A stretch of DNA of 58,094 bases from Desulfobulbaceae bacterium (GTDB lineage: Bacteria; Desulfobacterota; Desulfobulbia; Desulfobulbales; Desulfocapsaceae). The translations under genes were made by a program, and so were the position numbers. Below the pieces are notes generated by a model. The model saw only the letters and a program-made list of their open reading frames with translations. It did not search any database and was not told the DNA's origin. Position 1 is the first letter of the stretch; every line of letters begins with the position of its first letter. Of the stretch, positions 26,517 to 34,927 are shown piece after piece. Location of the stretch: NCBI GenBank assembly GCA_011390165.1, contig JAABSV010000024.1, positions 1 through 58,094 on the forward strand, read 5' to 3'.

Positions 26517-26975
26517 ATGGGAAACAAAGACCTGCCGATGGCGGTGACCATGATGATCATCTTCATCGTCCTGTTCGGCTTGAGTTTCACGTTCCAGAGT
26601 TCGGGGGTGCTTGTCACCCATACCACCGCCGCCTTTTTCCCCCGGGTCGTCCTGGCGGTGGCCATGTTTCTCAACCTGATTCTCATCATCCAGACCCTCT
26701 TGAAGGGTCCTGACGGTGGCGCGAAAAAGGGCATCGAGCCGGAAGCGGCCAAAAGGGTCGCCCTCTCCATGGTTTGTACCATCGCCTTTGGTTTCGGCAC
26801 CGCCTATCTCGGTACCCTGGTTTCCATGGCCCTCTTTATCGTCGGCATCATGCTGGTGTGGGGAAACCGCAATTTCAAGGTGATTTTCCTCAATGCGCTC
26901 ATCGCCCCGATCATTGTCTATCTGATTTTCAACAAAGTGCTTCTGGTCCAGTTGCCGGCCGGAATTCTACTCTAG
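26517..26975 (+). CDS. TTT transporter 2 small membrane subunit (TctB)
   Basis: 152 residues with four hydrophobic segments: AVTMMIIFIVLFGLSFTF, FPRVVLAVAMFLNLILII, ALSMVCTIAFGFGTAYLG with LVSMALFIVGIMLVW, and LNALIAPIIVYLIFNKVLL. A polar linker lies near 65-80. The start has only a weak SD. It is followed after 10 bp by tctA. Assignment is by topology and position. Confidence 0.83.
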   Translation: MGNKDLPMAVTMMIIFIVLFGLSFTFQSSGVLVTHTTAAFFPRVVLAVAMFLNLILIIQTLLKGPDGGAKKGIEPEAAKRVALSMVCTIAFGFGTAYLGTLVSMALFIVGIMLVWGNRNFKVIFLNALIAPIIVYLIFNKVLLVQLPAGILL

Positions 26976-26985
26976 AGGGATTGCC

Positions 26986-28533
26986 ATGTTTGAACAACTC
27001 CTGACTGGTTTTATGACCATGTCTGAGCCGATCAACATCCTTGCCGTATTCATGGGTGTTCTGGGCGGCATGATCCTCGGGGCGATGCCCGGACTGACCG
27101 CACCCATGGGCTGTGCCCTGCTCATCCCCTTCACCTACAGCATGCCGCCGGTTCCGGCCATCTCCATGCTGGTCAGTCTCTATTGTGGCGCCACCTACGG
27201 CGGTTCCATTTCCGCCATTCTGGTGCACGCCCCCGGTACCCCGGCGGCGGCCGCCACCACTTTTGACGGCTATCCTCTGGCCCAGAAGGGACAGGCCGGC
27301 AAGGCGCTGGGGATGGCCTGCATTTCGTCGTTCATCGGCGGTTTTTTCAGCGTCATCGTCCTGGTCCTGCTTGCCCCGGTTCTTGCCAAGATCGCCATCA
27401 AGTTCGGGCCGCCGGAATACTTTGCCCTCTCCATCTTCGGGCTGAGCATGATCAGCAGCATCGGCTCCAAGTCGGTGATCAAGAATCTGCTGGGGGGGAC
27501 CATCGGGGTCTTCATCGCCTGTGTCGGCATGGACGAGATTTCCGGTTTCAGCCGCTATGATTTCGGCATCACCCACCTCATGGACGGGGTCAGCTTCATC
27601 CCGGTGATGATCGGCCTCTTTGCCGCCGCCGAGGTGTTCCGCCAGGCGGAGATCGGCATGCGCAAGGTCGTCATGGACCGCAAAATCACCGGCCTGCCGA
27701 CCTGGAAAGAGGTCAAATCGGTGAAGACCACCCTGATGCGCTCCTCCCTGATCGGCACCTTCATCGGCATTCTTCCGGCCGAGGGGGGGACGGTTGCCTC
27801 CTTTATCGGTTATAACGAGGCGAAACGGTTTTCCAAAAACCCGGAGAAATTCGGCACCGGGGTCCTGGAAGGGATTGCCGGCCCGGAATGTGCCAACAAT
27901 GCCGCCACCGGTGGTTCGATGGTACCGACCATGGCTCTGGGTATCCCGGGCAGCGGCACCGCCGCGGTCATCCTCGGTGCCCTGATGGTGCATGGCATGC
28001 GGCCGGGACCGCTGATGTTCATCCAGCACGCCAATGAAGTGTACGCGGTGTTCGCCGGCATGTTCATCGCCAATATCATGTTTCTCGGTCTTGGTCTCGG
28101 TGGCTCGAGAATATTCTCGCAGATCCTCCGGGTGCCCAACTACGTGCTCAGCCCGATCATTCTCATTCTCTGTGTGGTCGGCACCTATGCCTTGAAAAAC
28201 AATATGGCCGACGTCTGGATCATGCTCATCTGCGGCATAATCGGCTACAAGATGAAGGCCTACGGTTTTACCGCCGCCCCCATCGTCCTTGGGCTGGTGC
28301 TTGGCCAGTTGATCGAAATCTCCCTGCGCCGGTCGCTCATCGTCTTTGAAAACAACCCCTTCATCTTCTTCACCAGGCCCTGGTCCGTCGCCCTCTTATT
28401 CCTGACCGTTCTTGGCCTCTGTTCGCCGATGATCCGCACCTGGTTTGACAACCGTGGCGCCAGAAAGAGGGCAAAGAAGAATGGCGACAGTTGTGAGGGG
28501 ACTACGGCAACCTGTGAGGACGGGCTCGACTGA
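26986..28533 (+). CDS. TTT transporter 2 large membrane subunit (TctA)
   Basis: 515 residues. TctA signatures are GAMPGLTAPMGCALLIPFTY, SLYCGATYGGSISAILVHAP, GTPAAAATTFDGYPLAQKGQ, GILPAEGGTVASFIGYNEAK and NNAATGGSMVPTMALGIPGS. The second conserved glycine motif reads LPAEGGT where TctA 1 has IPGTGGD; this difference may reflect different substrates or ions. The C-terminus is a charged tail. The ferredoxin gene of the redox module starts 60 bp downstream on the same strand. Confidence 0.93.
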   Translation: MFEQLLTGFMTMSEPINILAVFMGVLGGMILGAMPGLTAPMGCALLIPFTYSMPPVPAISMLVSLYCGATYGGSISAILVHAPGTPAAAATTFDGYPLAQKGQAGKALGMACISSFIGGFFSVIVLVLLAPVLAKIAIKFGPPEYFALSIFGLSMISSIGSKSVIKNLLGGTIGVFIACVGMDEISGFSRYDFGITHLMDGVSFIPVMIGLFAAAEVFRQAEIGMRKVVMDRKITGLPTWKEVKSVKTTLMRSSLIGTFIGILPAEGGTVASFIGYNEAKRFSKNPEKFGTGVLEGIAGPECANNAATGGSMVPTMALGIPGSGTAAVILGALMVHGMRPGPLMFIQHANEVYAVFAGMFIANIMFLGLGLGGSRIFSQILRVPNYVLSPIILILCVVGTYALKNNMADVWIMLICGIIGYKMKAYGFTAAPIVLGLVLGQLIEISLRRSLIVFENNPFIFFTRPWSVALLFLTVLGLCSPMIRTWFDNRGARKRAKKNGDSCEGTTATCEDGLD

Positions 28534-28593
28534 GCCAGTCTCCACCACGCCACCGCAAAAAAATGTCGAGTAGCCTTATAAAAGGAGTTGTTC

Positions 28594-29133
28594 GTGAAAG
28601 TGATTGCCGTCCATCCCGATCGCTGTACCGGCTGCAGAACCTGTGAACTCTACTGTGCCACCGAGCGGGGAAGCAACAGTAAGAATCTCCTCCAGGCCGC
28701 AACGGAGGAGCCTCTTCCCAAGGCCAGGGTGCGGGTGGAAGGAGGCGGCAGCCTCTCTTTCCCCCTGCAGTGCCGCCACTGCCGGCAGGCCCCCTGTATC
28801 GATGCCTGTCTGGCCGGTGCCCTGGTTCGCGATGAGGAGTCCGGCCTGGTAGTTATCCGCGAGGGGCTGTGCATCGGCTGCTGGACCTGCACCCTCTTCT
28901 GCCCCTACGGGGTGATCTTCCCCTGGCCGGAGCGGAAAATAGCCTTGAAATGCGATCGCTGCCTCTATATGGAGAGGCCGGTCTGCGTCGATGTCTGTCC
29001 GACCCGGGCCCTTGAGGTGGTTGATATGGCTGACTATGATCAATTCCTCCAAGGCAAGGGCTCCCAGGTGGCAACCGGCCTGGCGTATGCCGGCCCTGGC
29101 CTGCTGCTTCTTGATCTGCAGCACCCTGCCTGA
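28594..29133 (+). CDS. CooF/HycB-like ferredoxin with four [4Fe-4S] clusters
   Basis: 179 residues from the GTG at 28594 (AAAGGAG six bases upstream; the TTG at 28588 is less well placed). Sixteen Cys form four binding groups: C11-C14-C17-C21, C60-C63-C68-C72, C93-C96-C99-C103 and C120-C123-C131-C135. This is the plan of CooF, HycB and DmsB-type electron-transfer subunits. No signal peptide or Tat motif, so cytoplasmic. It opens the redox module and is followed by a CooS-like protein and an FAD/NAD oxidoreductase, the same order of parts as known CooF-CooS-FNOR clusters. Likely it carries electrons between them. Confidence 0.88.
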   Translation: MKVIAVHPDRCTGCRTCELYCATERGSNSKNLLQAATEEPLPKARVRVEGGGSLSFPLQCRHCRQAPCIDACLAGALVRDEESGLVVIREGLCIGCWTCTLFCPYGVIFPWPERKIALKCDRCLYMERPVCVDVCPTRALEVVDMADYDQFLQGKGSQVATGLAYAGPGLLLLDLQHPA

Positions 29134-29214
29134 TCTACAAAAAAGAGCCGAGGCAGCCGAGGCAGCCGAGGCCGGCCCAAGAACTGTACCGCCACCGTTT
29201 CATCACCTGACCTC

Positions 29215-29246
29215 GTCGGCAGCCGGCAGCAGAGCCGGCCGCCGAC
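29215..29246 (+). other. hairpin in the gap before the CooS-like gene
   Basis: GTCGGCAGCCGGC (29215-29227) and GCCGGCCGCCGAC (29234-29246) can form a 13-bp stem with one mismatch. A six-T run comes 18 nt later, so it might attenuate read-through. Three 9-bp repeats of GCCGAGGCA type lie at 29147-29173. Confidence 0.5.
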
Positions 29247-29304
29247 GGGCAGGCAGGCTACATATTTTTTAATGTGCAGAAAAACGAGTCAGGAGCAGTG
29301 ATAT

Positions 29305-30792
29305 ATGGAGACGATTCATCTTAAATCAGTTGACCCCACCAGTCAGGCGCTGCTCAAGTCGGCGGCCCGCCGCGGCATCGAGCTGAGCTGGGAGCGGCTG
29401 GAAAGACTTCAGCCCCAGGATGGTTTTCAACGACTGGGGCTGAGCTGCCCCTATGGCTGCATGCAGGGGCCTTGCCGCATTGACCCCTTTGACCGGGGTG
29501 CCGGCAAAGGGAGCTGTGGGCTGGACCGTGAGACAATGGTGGCGGCGACGCTGCTTCGCCTCACCCTTCAGGGGCTTCTTGAATCGATGGAGCGGCTCGC
29601 CGCGGCGGACGATTTTCCCCGAGTCTCTTTTTCCGCCCCTCTCCTGCACCTTCTCGAGCAGCGGCGCGAGACGATCGGCCAGACCCTTCCCGGTGCCGGC
29701 GATCTGCTCAAGGCCGCAGCAATGCTCTGTCGGCCGTCTGCCTCGAGTGAACAGCTCCTGAGCCAAACGCTTCGGCTCAGCCTGTTGGCCATTGCCTGCC
29801 TCGACCAAGAGGCGGCCCAAGAGGCGACGGAGACCACTGCCGCCGGTGGCGAGTGCCGAGTCGGCTACGGCGCCGCCGAGGGGCGGCCGGTACGGATCGG
29901 ACTCTGCGGCCGTCTCTCCGCCGACCTCCTCTCCGCACTCAGGCAGGCGACGACAGGGGAGTCGGCCCTACCCGTCGCCCTGGTCTCTCTGGGAGATTGG
30001 CTGCATGCCGGCGACGGCTTTGTGCCGATCATCAGCACCAGCGGCGAGGCGGAACTGCCTCTCAGTGCCGGTCTCATCCACCTGCTGGTGGCCGGCCAGG
30101 GAACTGATCCGGGCCTCCTGGCTCTCTGCCGGCAGATGGGTATCCCGGTCTTCCCGGCCGACACCGACTGCGATCCCGGGCTACTCCTCGACCAGGCCAG
30201 GAAGGTGTACGGTGCCTCGTCCCAGCTCGAGCCGTTGCCCGATCCCCCCCCCCTGGCCACCGGGGTCGTGCCGAGCGCCGAGGGTGGTGGGGCCATGCCG
30301 CCGACGGGTGCTGGCGAAAAAATCGCCTTTGTCGGTGGTGCCGATACCCCGCAGGCGACCATGGGTTCCCTGCCGGTGGAATTGGCGGCACGGCTTCGCG
30401 ACCATGGCTGGCAGGTGGCCAGCTGGGGCGATGCCGCTTTGTGGATGGTGAAAGATGGCCTCTGTCTGCCGGAACAGACTGCGCCGGTAACGCTGCTGGC
30501 CGACCGCGTTGGTCCGTGGCAGGGAGTGAAACAGCTGCTCGCCGCCGGTCAGGGCGATCGTCTTCAGGGGATCTGCTTCACTGGCCTTAAAGGCAACAGC
30601 GACCTGGCAGTGGCCCTGGGGCTTGCCTGTCTCGGCTGCCGGGTCAACGTGGCGACGCCTCTGCCGCTCGGCGGCAGCCGCCCCTTCCAGGAGAGGCTGG
30701 CAGCCACCCTTGCCCTCCTCGGTGGCCAGTTCGTCCAGCAGACCGAGCCGGTCCAGGCCAAAAAGATGGCCGAATGGTTTCTCGGTGCGTAG
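29305..30792 (+). CDS. degenerate CooS-like (carbon monoxide dehydrogenase fold) protein, B-cluster only
   Basis: 495 residues, about 130 shorter than Ni-CODH catalytic subunits. The N-terminus aligns with CooS by eye: HLKSVDP, QPQDGF and LGLSCPYGCMQGPCRIDP. The B-cluster set C48, C52, C57 and C71 is kept, with one extra residue between the first two. Both D-cluster cysteines are replaced: QPQC becomes QPQD at 39 and GLCC becomes GLSC at 47. The His and Cys ligands of the Ni-containing C-cluster cannot be found (GHxP-like region reads AGQGTD). The end, with GGQFVQQTEPVQAKKMAEWF, again resembles CooS. CO oxidation is therefore unlikely. An electron-transfer or structural role with the flanking ferredoxin and flavoprotein is inferred. 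Hcp-like ancestry is an alternative. Confidence 0.72.
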   Translation: METIHLKSVDPTSQALLKSAARRGIELSWERLERLQPQDGFQRLGLSCPYGCMQGPCRIDPFDRGAGKGSCGLDRETMVAATLLRLTLQGLLESMERLAAADDFPRVSFSAPLLHLLEQRRETIGQTLPGAGDLLKAAAMLCRPSASSEQLLSQTLRLSLLAIACLDQEAAQEATETTAAGGECRVGYGAAEGRPVRIGLCGRLSADLLSALRQATTGESALPVALVSLGDWLHAGDGFVPIISTSGEAELPLSAGLIHLLVAGQGTDPGLLALCRQMGIPVFPADTDCDPGLLLDQARKVYGASSQLEPLPDPPPLATGVVPSAEGGGAMPPTGAGEKIAFVGGADTPQATMGSLPVELAARLRDHGWQVASWGDAALWMVKDGLCLPEQTAPVTLLADRVGPWQGVKQLLAAGQGDRLQGICFTGLKGNSDLAVALGLACLGCRVNVATPLPLGGSRPFQERLAATLALLGGQFVQQTEPVQAKKMAEWFLGA

Positions 30793-30814
30793 CCTTATCG
30801 AACAAGGAGCTGCC

Positions 30815-32092
30815 ATGAGTGATCGCGCGGATACAGTCATCGTCGGCGGCGGGGTTGCCGGTTTCCAGGCCGCCATGACCCTGCGCCGTCTCTGGCCTGA
30901 GAAAACGGTTACGCTCCTCGATAAGGAGGAGGAGACCGGCTACTACCGGACCCTGCTCCCCCAGTTCATCAACGGCACCCTGCCGGAAAACAAGCTGTTT
31001 TTCCCGCCCTCGGCAGATGACCGGCATTTACGGATTCTCACCGCCGTCAGGGTCGAGTCGATCGACCGCGAGAAGAGAACACTCCGGCTGAGCGGCCGGG
31101 GTGACCTCCACTACCAGCGTCTGCTGATCGCCTGCGGTGGCCGCCCCCTCGTTCCCCAGCCCTTTGTCGGTGCCGACTGTGCCGGCATTTTTCCGGTGCG
31201 CAGTCTCACTGCGGCGAGAATGGCCCGCCAGTGGCTGACCAGCCACCCGGAAGTGGTGGTCCTGGGTGGCGGGCTGGTGGGGGTGAAGACCGCCGCCCAT
31301 CTGGCCGGCTTCGGCTATACGGTCACCCTGATCGAACGGGACGACACGCTGCTTCCCCTGGCCCTCTCCGCCGCCGCCGCCGGCCTGGTGGCCGATCACC
31401 TGCGGCAAAAAAAGATCAGGCTGCTGCTGGGCAGGACCGTCGATGACCTCCACAGCACGGCCGGGGCGATCAGCGCAGTGCAGGTGGGGGGTGACTGGCT
31501 CCCCTGCCAGACCCTTATGGTGGCCACCGGTTCGCTCCCCGACCTGGCCTGGCTGCACGACTCGGGCCTCCTCAGCGAAGGGCGGCTGGAGGTGGCGCCG
31601 ACCCTGCAGACCGCTGATCCGCATATCTTTGCCGCCGGTGACGCGGTGACCATCGTCGACAGCGCCAGGTACACGCCCTGGACCTGGCCGCAGGCGGTGG
31701 TGCAGGGGGCACTGGCCGGGGAAAACTGCCATGCCGCCGTGCCGCGGTCGCTGCGCCGCTATTCGCGGGTCAACACCATGAATCTCAACGGCCTCTCTTT
31801 GGCGATTCTCGGCCTGCCGGTGCCGGGGGCGGCAAGAGCGGTGTACGCGCCGGCCGGTGCCGGTATCTATAGGGAACTGTTTCATCAGGACGGCACCATC
31901 GTCGGCGGCGCCCTGGTTGGCGATATCTCTCTTGGCGGCAGATTCCATCAGCTGATGGCTACCGGTCTGGCTGGAGAGCGTGACCTGGAAAGTCTGCTCG
32001 TACCGAGGAAAGGTGTCTGGTCGCCGCAGGCGGCTGTTTTTGTGAGGAATGTGCGGCGGGCAAGAATCTTGCCGCAGGGAGTGGAGCGATGA
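30815..32092 (+). CDS. FAD/NAD(P)-dependent oxidoreductase (FNOR-like)
   Basis: 425 residues from the ATG at 30815 with AAGGAG upstream. Two Rossmann folds: VIVGGGVAGFQAA (FAD, about 8-20) and VVLGGGLVGVKTAAHL (NAD, about 147-162). The FAD-contacting motif is HIFAAGDAV near 278. This is the NADH-rubredoxin reductase/FNOR class, which moves electrons between Fe-S proteins and NAD(P). No redox-active CxxC is evident near the active site. The next gene starts inside its stop codon (ATGA overlap), so the two are translationally coupled. In CODH clusters such a protein couples CooF to NAD+. Confidence 0.87.
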   Translation: MSDRADTVIVGGGVAGFQAAMTLRRLWPEKTVTLLDKEEETGYYRTLLPQFINGTLPENKLFFPPSADDRHLRILTAVRVESIDREKRTLRLSGRGDLHYQRLLIACGGRPLVPQPFVGADCAGIFPVRSLTAARMARQWLTSHPEVVVLGGGLVGVKTAAHLAGFGYTVTLIERDDTLLPLALSAAAAGLVADHLRQKKIRLLLGRTVDDLHSTAGAISAVQVGGDWLPCQTLMVATGSLPDLAWLHDSGLLSEGRLEVAPTLQTADPHIFAAGDAVTIVDSARYTPWTWPQAVVQGALAGENCHAAVPRSLRRYSRVNTMNLNGLSLAILGLPVPGAARAVYAPAGAGIYRELFHQDGTIVGGALVGDISLGGRFHQLMATGLAGERDLESLLVPRKGVWSPQAAVFVRNVRRARILPQGVER

Positions 32093-32826
32093 TCGTACAC
32101 AAGGAAATCTGTGTTGGCTGCGGACGCTGTCAGCCCTATTGCCCGGCCGGGGCGATCCATTTTGAGGACCGGAAAAGCGCGGTCGACCAGGATGCCTGCT
32201 TTGAATGCGGCACCTGCCTGCGCACCGGCATCTGTCCCGTCGACGCCTTCCGGGAACCACCGCAGGTCTTCGCCTATCCGCGCGCCCTGCGCAAATATTT
32301 CAGCGACCCGACCTCGACCCACTCGGTGACCGGCATCCAGGGGCGGGGGACGGAGGAGTCGAAGACCAATGACGTCACCCTCCGCTGCGGGCCGGGTGAG
32401 GTGGGGGTGAGTATCGAGATCGGCCGTCCGACCCTGGGCATGGATCTGCATGACATCCAGAAGATCACCAGGGCCCTGGCCGCCAGCGGCATCCACGAAA
32501 TGGAGCCCAACAACCCCATCCACTCGATGATCCTCGACCACCGGACCGGTGAACTGAAACCGGAACTGCTCAACGAGAGGGTGCTCAGCGCCATCATCGA
32601 GATGCAGATCCCGCGGGAGAAACTGGCCGGGATGCTGCAGACCATCAAGAAGGTGATCCCGGAACTGGACAGTGTCTTCACCCTGGATGTGGTGACCCTT
32701 CTCGAAGAGGGGTTGACCATACCCGATGAGGTTCTCGCCACCATTGCCGCCGAGGGCTTCACCTGGCGTCCCAATGCCAAGATCAACATGGGCCTCGGCC
32801 GGGTTGCCGACGAGGAGAGGATATGA
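32089..32826 (+). CDS. 2[4Fe-4S] protein with conserved C-terminal domain, copy 1 of duplicated dyad
   Basis: 245 residues. The N-terminal bacterial-ferredoxin part has C8-C11-C14-C18 and C37-C40-C43-C49. The ~190-residue C-terminal domain is not one I recognise. It begins with a motif shared with the second copy, GIQGRGTEESKTNDV (82-96), then VGVSIEIGRP, DIQKITRAL, a Leu-rich middle and LDSVFTLDV. Overall it is about 35-40% similar by eye to the protein at 33561. It overlaps the flavoprotein stop and its own partner's start by four bases each. Function unknown; an Fe-S enzyme subunit or electron donor to the partner is the best guess. Confidence 0.75.
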   Translation: MIVHKEICVGCGRCQPYCPAGAIHFEDRKSAVDQDACFECGTCLRTGICPVDAFREPPQVFAYPRALRKYFSDPTSTHSVTGIQGRGTEESKTNDVTLRCGPGEVGVSIEIGRPTLGMDLHDIQKITRALAASGIHEMEPNNPIHSMILDHRTGELKPELLNERVLSAIIEMQIPREKLAGMLQTIKKVIPELDSVFTLDVVTLLEEGLTIPDEVLATIAAEGFTWRPNAKINMGLGRVADEERI

Positions 32827-33470
32827 CCCACAGCCTGCACAGAGAAGGAAGCGTCGACTCGCTGGAGAGAGATTACACCGTCTTCATCTACCCGGCCCGG
32901 GGGTACAACTACAAGGGGTGCGCCACCAAGGTGCGCCACCTTGTCGAGATCGTCTATCAGGTCGGGCCGGCCAACATGATCGCCACCACCCTGCGGGAAA
33001 ACATGTACAGCGGGGTGCGACCGGAGGAGGTCCTTGACAGTATCCGCGATGGCTGCCGGGTCTTCACCGTCTTCAACAGCCGGGAGAAGATCAGGGAACT
33101 GCTGGTCAAATTCAAAGAGGCGGACGAAGGGATCTCCATCGTGGTCAGCGGCCTCATCGACCGGGTACGCGACATCGCCGCCGAGGTGGGGTTGAACCCC
33201 CACACCATCAACCTCTCCCTGGGGATCCATGGTGGCACCCATCGTCTGCCCCCCGCCGACGTCCGCCAGTTTACCACCATGTGCGGCCATGCCATGGTCG
33301 CCCCGAAACTGGTGGAGGAGGTGATCGGCAAGATCAAAACGGCAAAGCTGGACAGCTGGCAGGGGAGTTTGGTGCTGGCCAAACCCTGCGCCTGCGGGAT
33401 TTACAACCCACACCGCTCCCAGGAGATGCTGGAAGAGGTGGTGCCGCTCTATACCGTCAGCCGTTGGTGA
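32823..33470 (+). CDS. unrecognised conserved protein, partner of Fe-S protein, copy 1
   Basis: 215 residues, no signal peptide or TM. I do not recognise the family. Shared with the second copy at 34307 are the N-terminus MTHSLHR, a central stretch (ISIVVSGLIDRV, then GLNPHTINLSLG), TTMCGHAMVAPKLVEEVI, and the end CACGIYNPHR. Cys154, Cys189 and Cys191 and His156 are conserved in both, with exactly 35 residues between the first two Cys. That could bind a metal or Fe-S cluster. Translational coupling (ATGA) to the Fe-S protein says they form a complex or act in series. Confidence 0.7.
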   Translation: MTHSLHREGSVDSLERDYTVFIYPARGYNYKGCATKVRHLVEIVYQVGPANMIATTLRENMYSGVRPEEVLDSIRDGCRVFTVFNSREKIRELLVKFKEADEGISIVVSGLIDRVRDIAAEVGLNPHTINLSLGIHGGTHRLPPADVRQFTTMCGHAMVAPKLVEEVIGKIKTAKLDSWQGSLVLAKPCACGIYNPHRSQEMLEEVVPLYTVSRW

Positions 33471-33560
33471 CGCGACCCCTACCCGAGCATACGAGCAGCC
33501 TGCTCCCGCCGGACGGGGAGGGCTGTTGATGATCAACATTAGAGAAAATAAGGAAAAAAG

Positions 33561-34289
33561 ATGCCAGTAATAGAAAAAGAACGCTGTACCGGCTGCCGCA
33601 TCTGCCAGACCTATTGTACGGTGGATGCGATCCTCTTTGCCGACCGGAAGTGTACCATCGACCCGGTGCTCTGCACCGAGTGCTACGTCTGTCTGCGGAT
33701 GAAGGTCTGCCCGGAGGAGGCGATAGTGGCCGAAGAGCTTGTCGGCTTTTACAAGCAGTTCCAGCATGTGATCAGTGACCCGGTGGAAAACCACGGGGTG
33801 ACCGGAGTGACCGGCAGAGGCACGGAGGAGGTGAAGACCAACGACGTCTCCGGCCGGGTGAAAAAAGGGTGGGTCGGCTTCTCCATCGACATGGGCCGGC
33901 CGGGCATGGGGGTCTTCCTCCGCGACGCCGAGAAGGTGGCCATGGCCTGTGCGGCGGCCGGATTCGAGCTGGCCCCGCCGGAAGAGACTCCGCTGGCTGC
34001 TCTGATGGTTGATGGGAAGACGGGCAAACTGGTGGATGAATGCCTTGATTACCGACTGCTGTCGGTGATCATCGAAGGGCGCTGCCCGGAAGCGAAGGCC
34101 AAGGATGTGCTGCGGGCGCTGATGCAGGTCGAAAAGGAGATCGATACCGTCTTTTCCCTTGGTCTGATCAGCCGCGTCGATGCCCAGGGCCGTTGTCCGG
34201 CCCTCGATTTTCTCGATGAACTGGGCATACCGCAGCCACACCGTGGCAAGGTCAACCCCGGACTCGGCAAACCCCTTTCCCAAGCCTAA
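33561..34289 (+). CDS. 2[4Fe-4S] protein with conserved C-terminal domain, copy 2 of duplicated dyad
   Basis: 242 residues, preceded by AAGGAAAAAAG. Fe-S ligands are C9-C12-C15-C19 and C38-C41-C44-C50. The C-terminal domain repeats the copy-1 pattern: GVTGRGTEEVKTNDV, VGFSIDMGRPGMGV, AEKVAMACAAAG, and IDTVFSLGLISRV. It is separated from the first dyad by 90 bp and from its own partner by 17 bp. Duplicate and original are diverged enough to suggest different roles, such as two substrates or two steps, rather than dosage. Confidence 0.75.
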   Translation: MPVIEKERCTGCRICQTYCTVDAILFADRKCTIDPVLCTECYVCLRMKVCPEEAIVAEELVGFYKQFQHVISDPVENHGVTGVTGRGTEEVKTNDVSGRVKKGWVGFSIDMGRPGMGVFLRDAEKVAMACAAAGFELAPPEETPLAALMVDGKTGKLVDECLDYRLLSVIIEGRCPEAKAKDVLRALMQVEKEIDTVFSLGLISRVDAQGRCPALDFLDELGIPQPHRGKVNPGLGKPLSQA

Positions 34290-34306
34290 GCCACAGGAGA
34301 CTGACA

Positions 34307-34927
34307 ATGACCCATTCCCTGCACCGTTCAGGAGATATTGATTCCCAGAAAATGGACTATGTCTGGTTCATGTACCAGACCAAGGGGGTCAACGATACCG
34401 ATATCAAACCGAAGGCCCTCGAGTTCATCGCCGTTGCCGAGGCGGTCGGCTCGGAAAACTGGGGCGACGTGAAGACCGGGCCGAAGCTGAGATTCCCCAT
34501 CGAGACGATCCAGGAGAATATTTCCGACAAGTCGCGGATTCGCGGCATTTTTACCCGGAAGGAACAGGTTGTCGATTTTCTCCGCCAGATCAAAGCCCGA
34601 GATCTGGGGATGTCAGTGATTATCTCCGGGGTCCTCTCCGAGGTGATCCCGGCCTGCCAGGAGGCTGGCGTGACCCCGCATTCGATCAACTATTCCCTCG
34701 GCGTATGGGGCAAAAAAGAGGGGCTGCCCGGCGAGACGACATTGTCGATTACCACCATGTGCGGGCACCATATGATTCCGCCCAAGTTCGTCGACCATAT
34801 CATCAAGCAGGTGCGCAAGGAAAAACTCACCCCGGAAGAGGGGGCGAAAAAACTGGCCGAATTCTGTTACTGCGGCATCTTCAACCATGTCCGCTGTGCC
34901 GACATCATTGGCCGGGAAGTGGCGTAA
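34307..34927 (+). CDS. unrecognised conserved protein, partner of Fe-S protein, copy 2
   Basis: 206 residues, SD CAGGAGA. Paralogue of the protein at 32823: MTHSLHRSGDIDS start, MSVIISGVLSEVIP, GVTPHSINYSLG, ITTMCGHHMIPPKFVDHII and CYCGIFNHVR. Cys152, His154, Cys187 and Cys189 match the first copy's positions. A Gly-rich insertion seen in copy 1 (GIHGGTHRLPP) is replaced by GVWGKKEGLPG. A family-2 repeat element begins at the first base after its stop codon. Function unknown. Confidence 0.7.
   Translation: MTHSLHRSGDIDSQKMDYVWFMYQTKGVNDTDIKPKALEFIAVAEAVGSENWGDVKTGPKLRFPIETIQENISDKSRIRGIFTRKEQVVDFLRQIKARDLGMSVIISGVLSEVIPACQEAGVTPHSINYSLGVWGKKEGLPGETTLSITTMCGHHMIPPKFVDHIIKQVRKEKLTPEEGAKKLAEFCYCGIFNHVRCADIIGREVA

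Noticed and set aside
29305..30792. Calling the CooS-like gene an active CO dehydrogenase
   Set aside because: D-cluster cysteines and apparent C-cluster ligands are missing, the protein is short, and no cooC/cooT/cooJ-type maturation genes are near.
32274..34307. A 677-codon minus-strand open frame across the duplicated Fe-S/partner genes
   Set aside because: It lies opposite four genes with Fe-S motifs, good SD sites and overlaps; its own sequence shows no domain.
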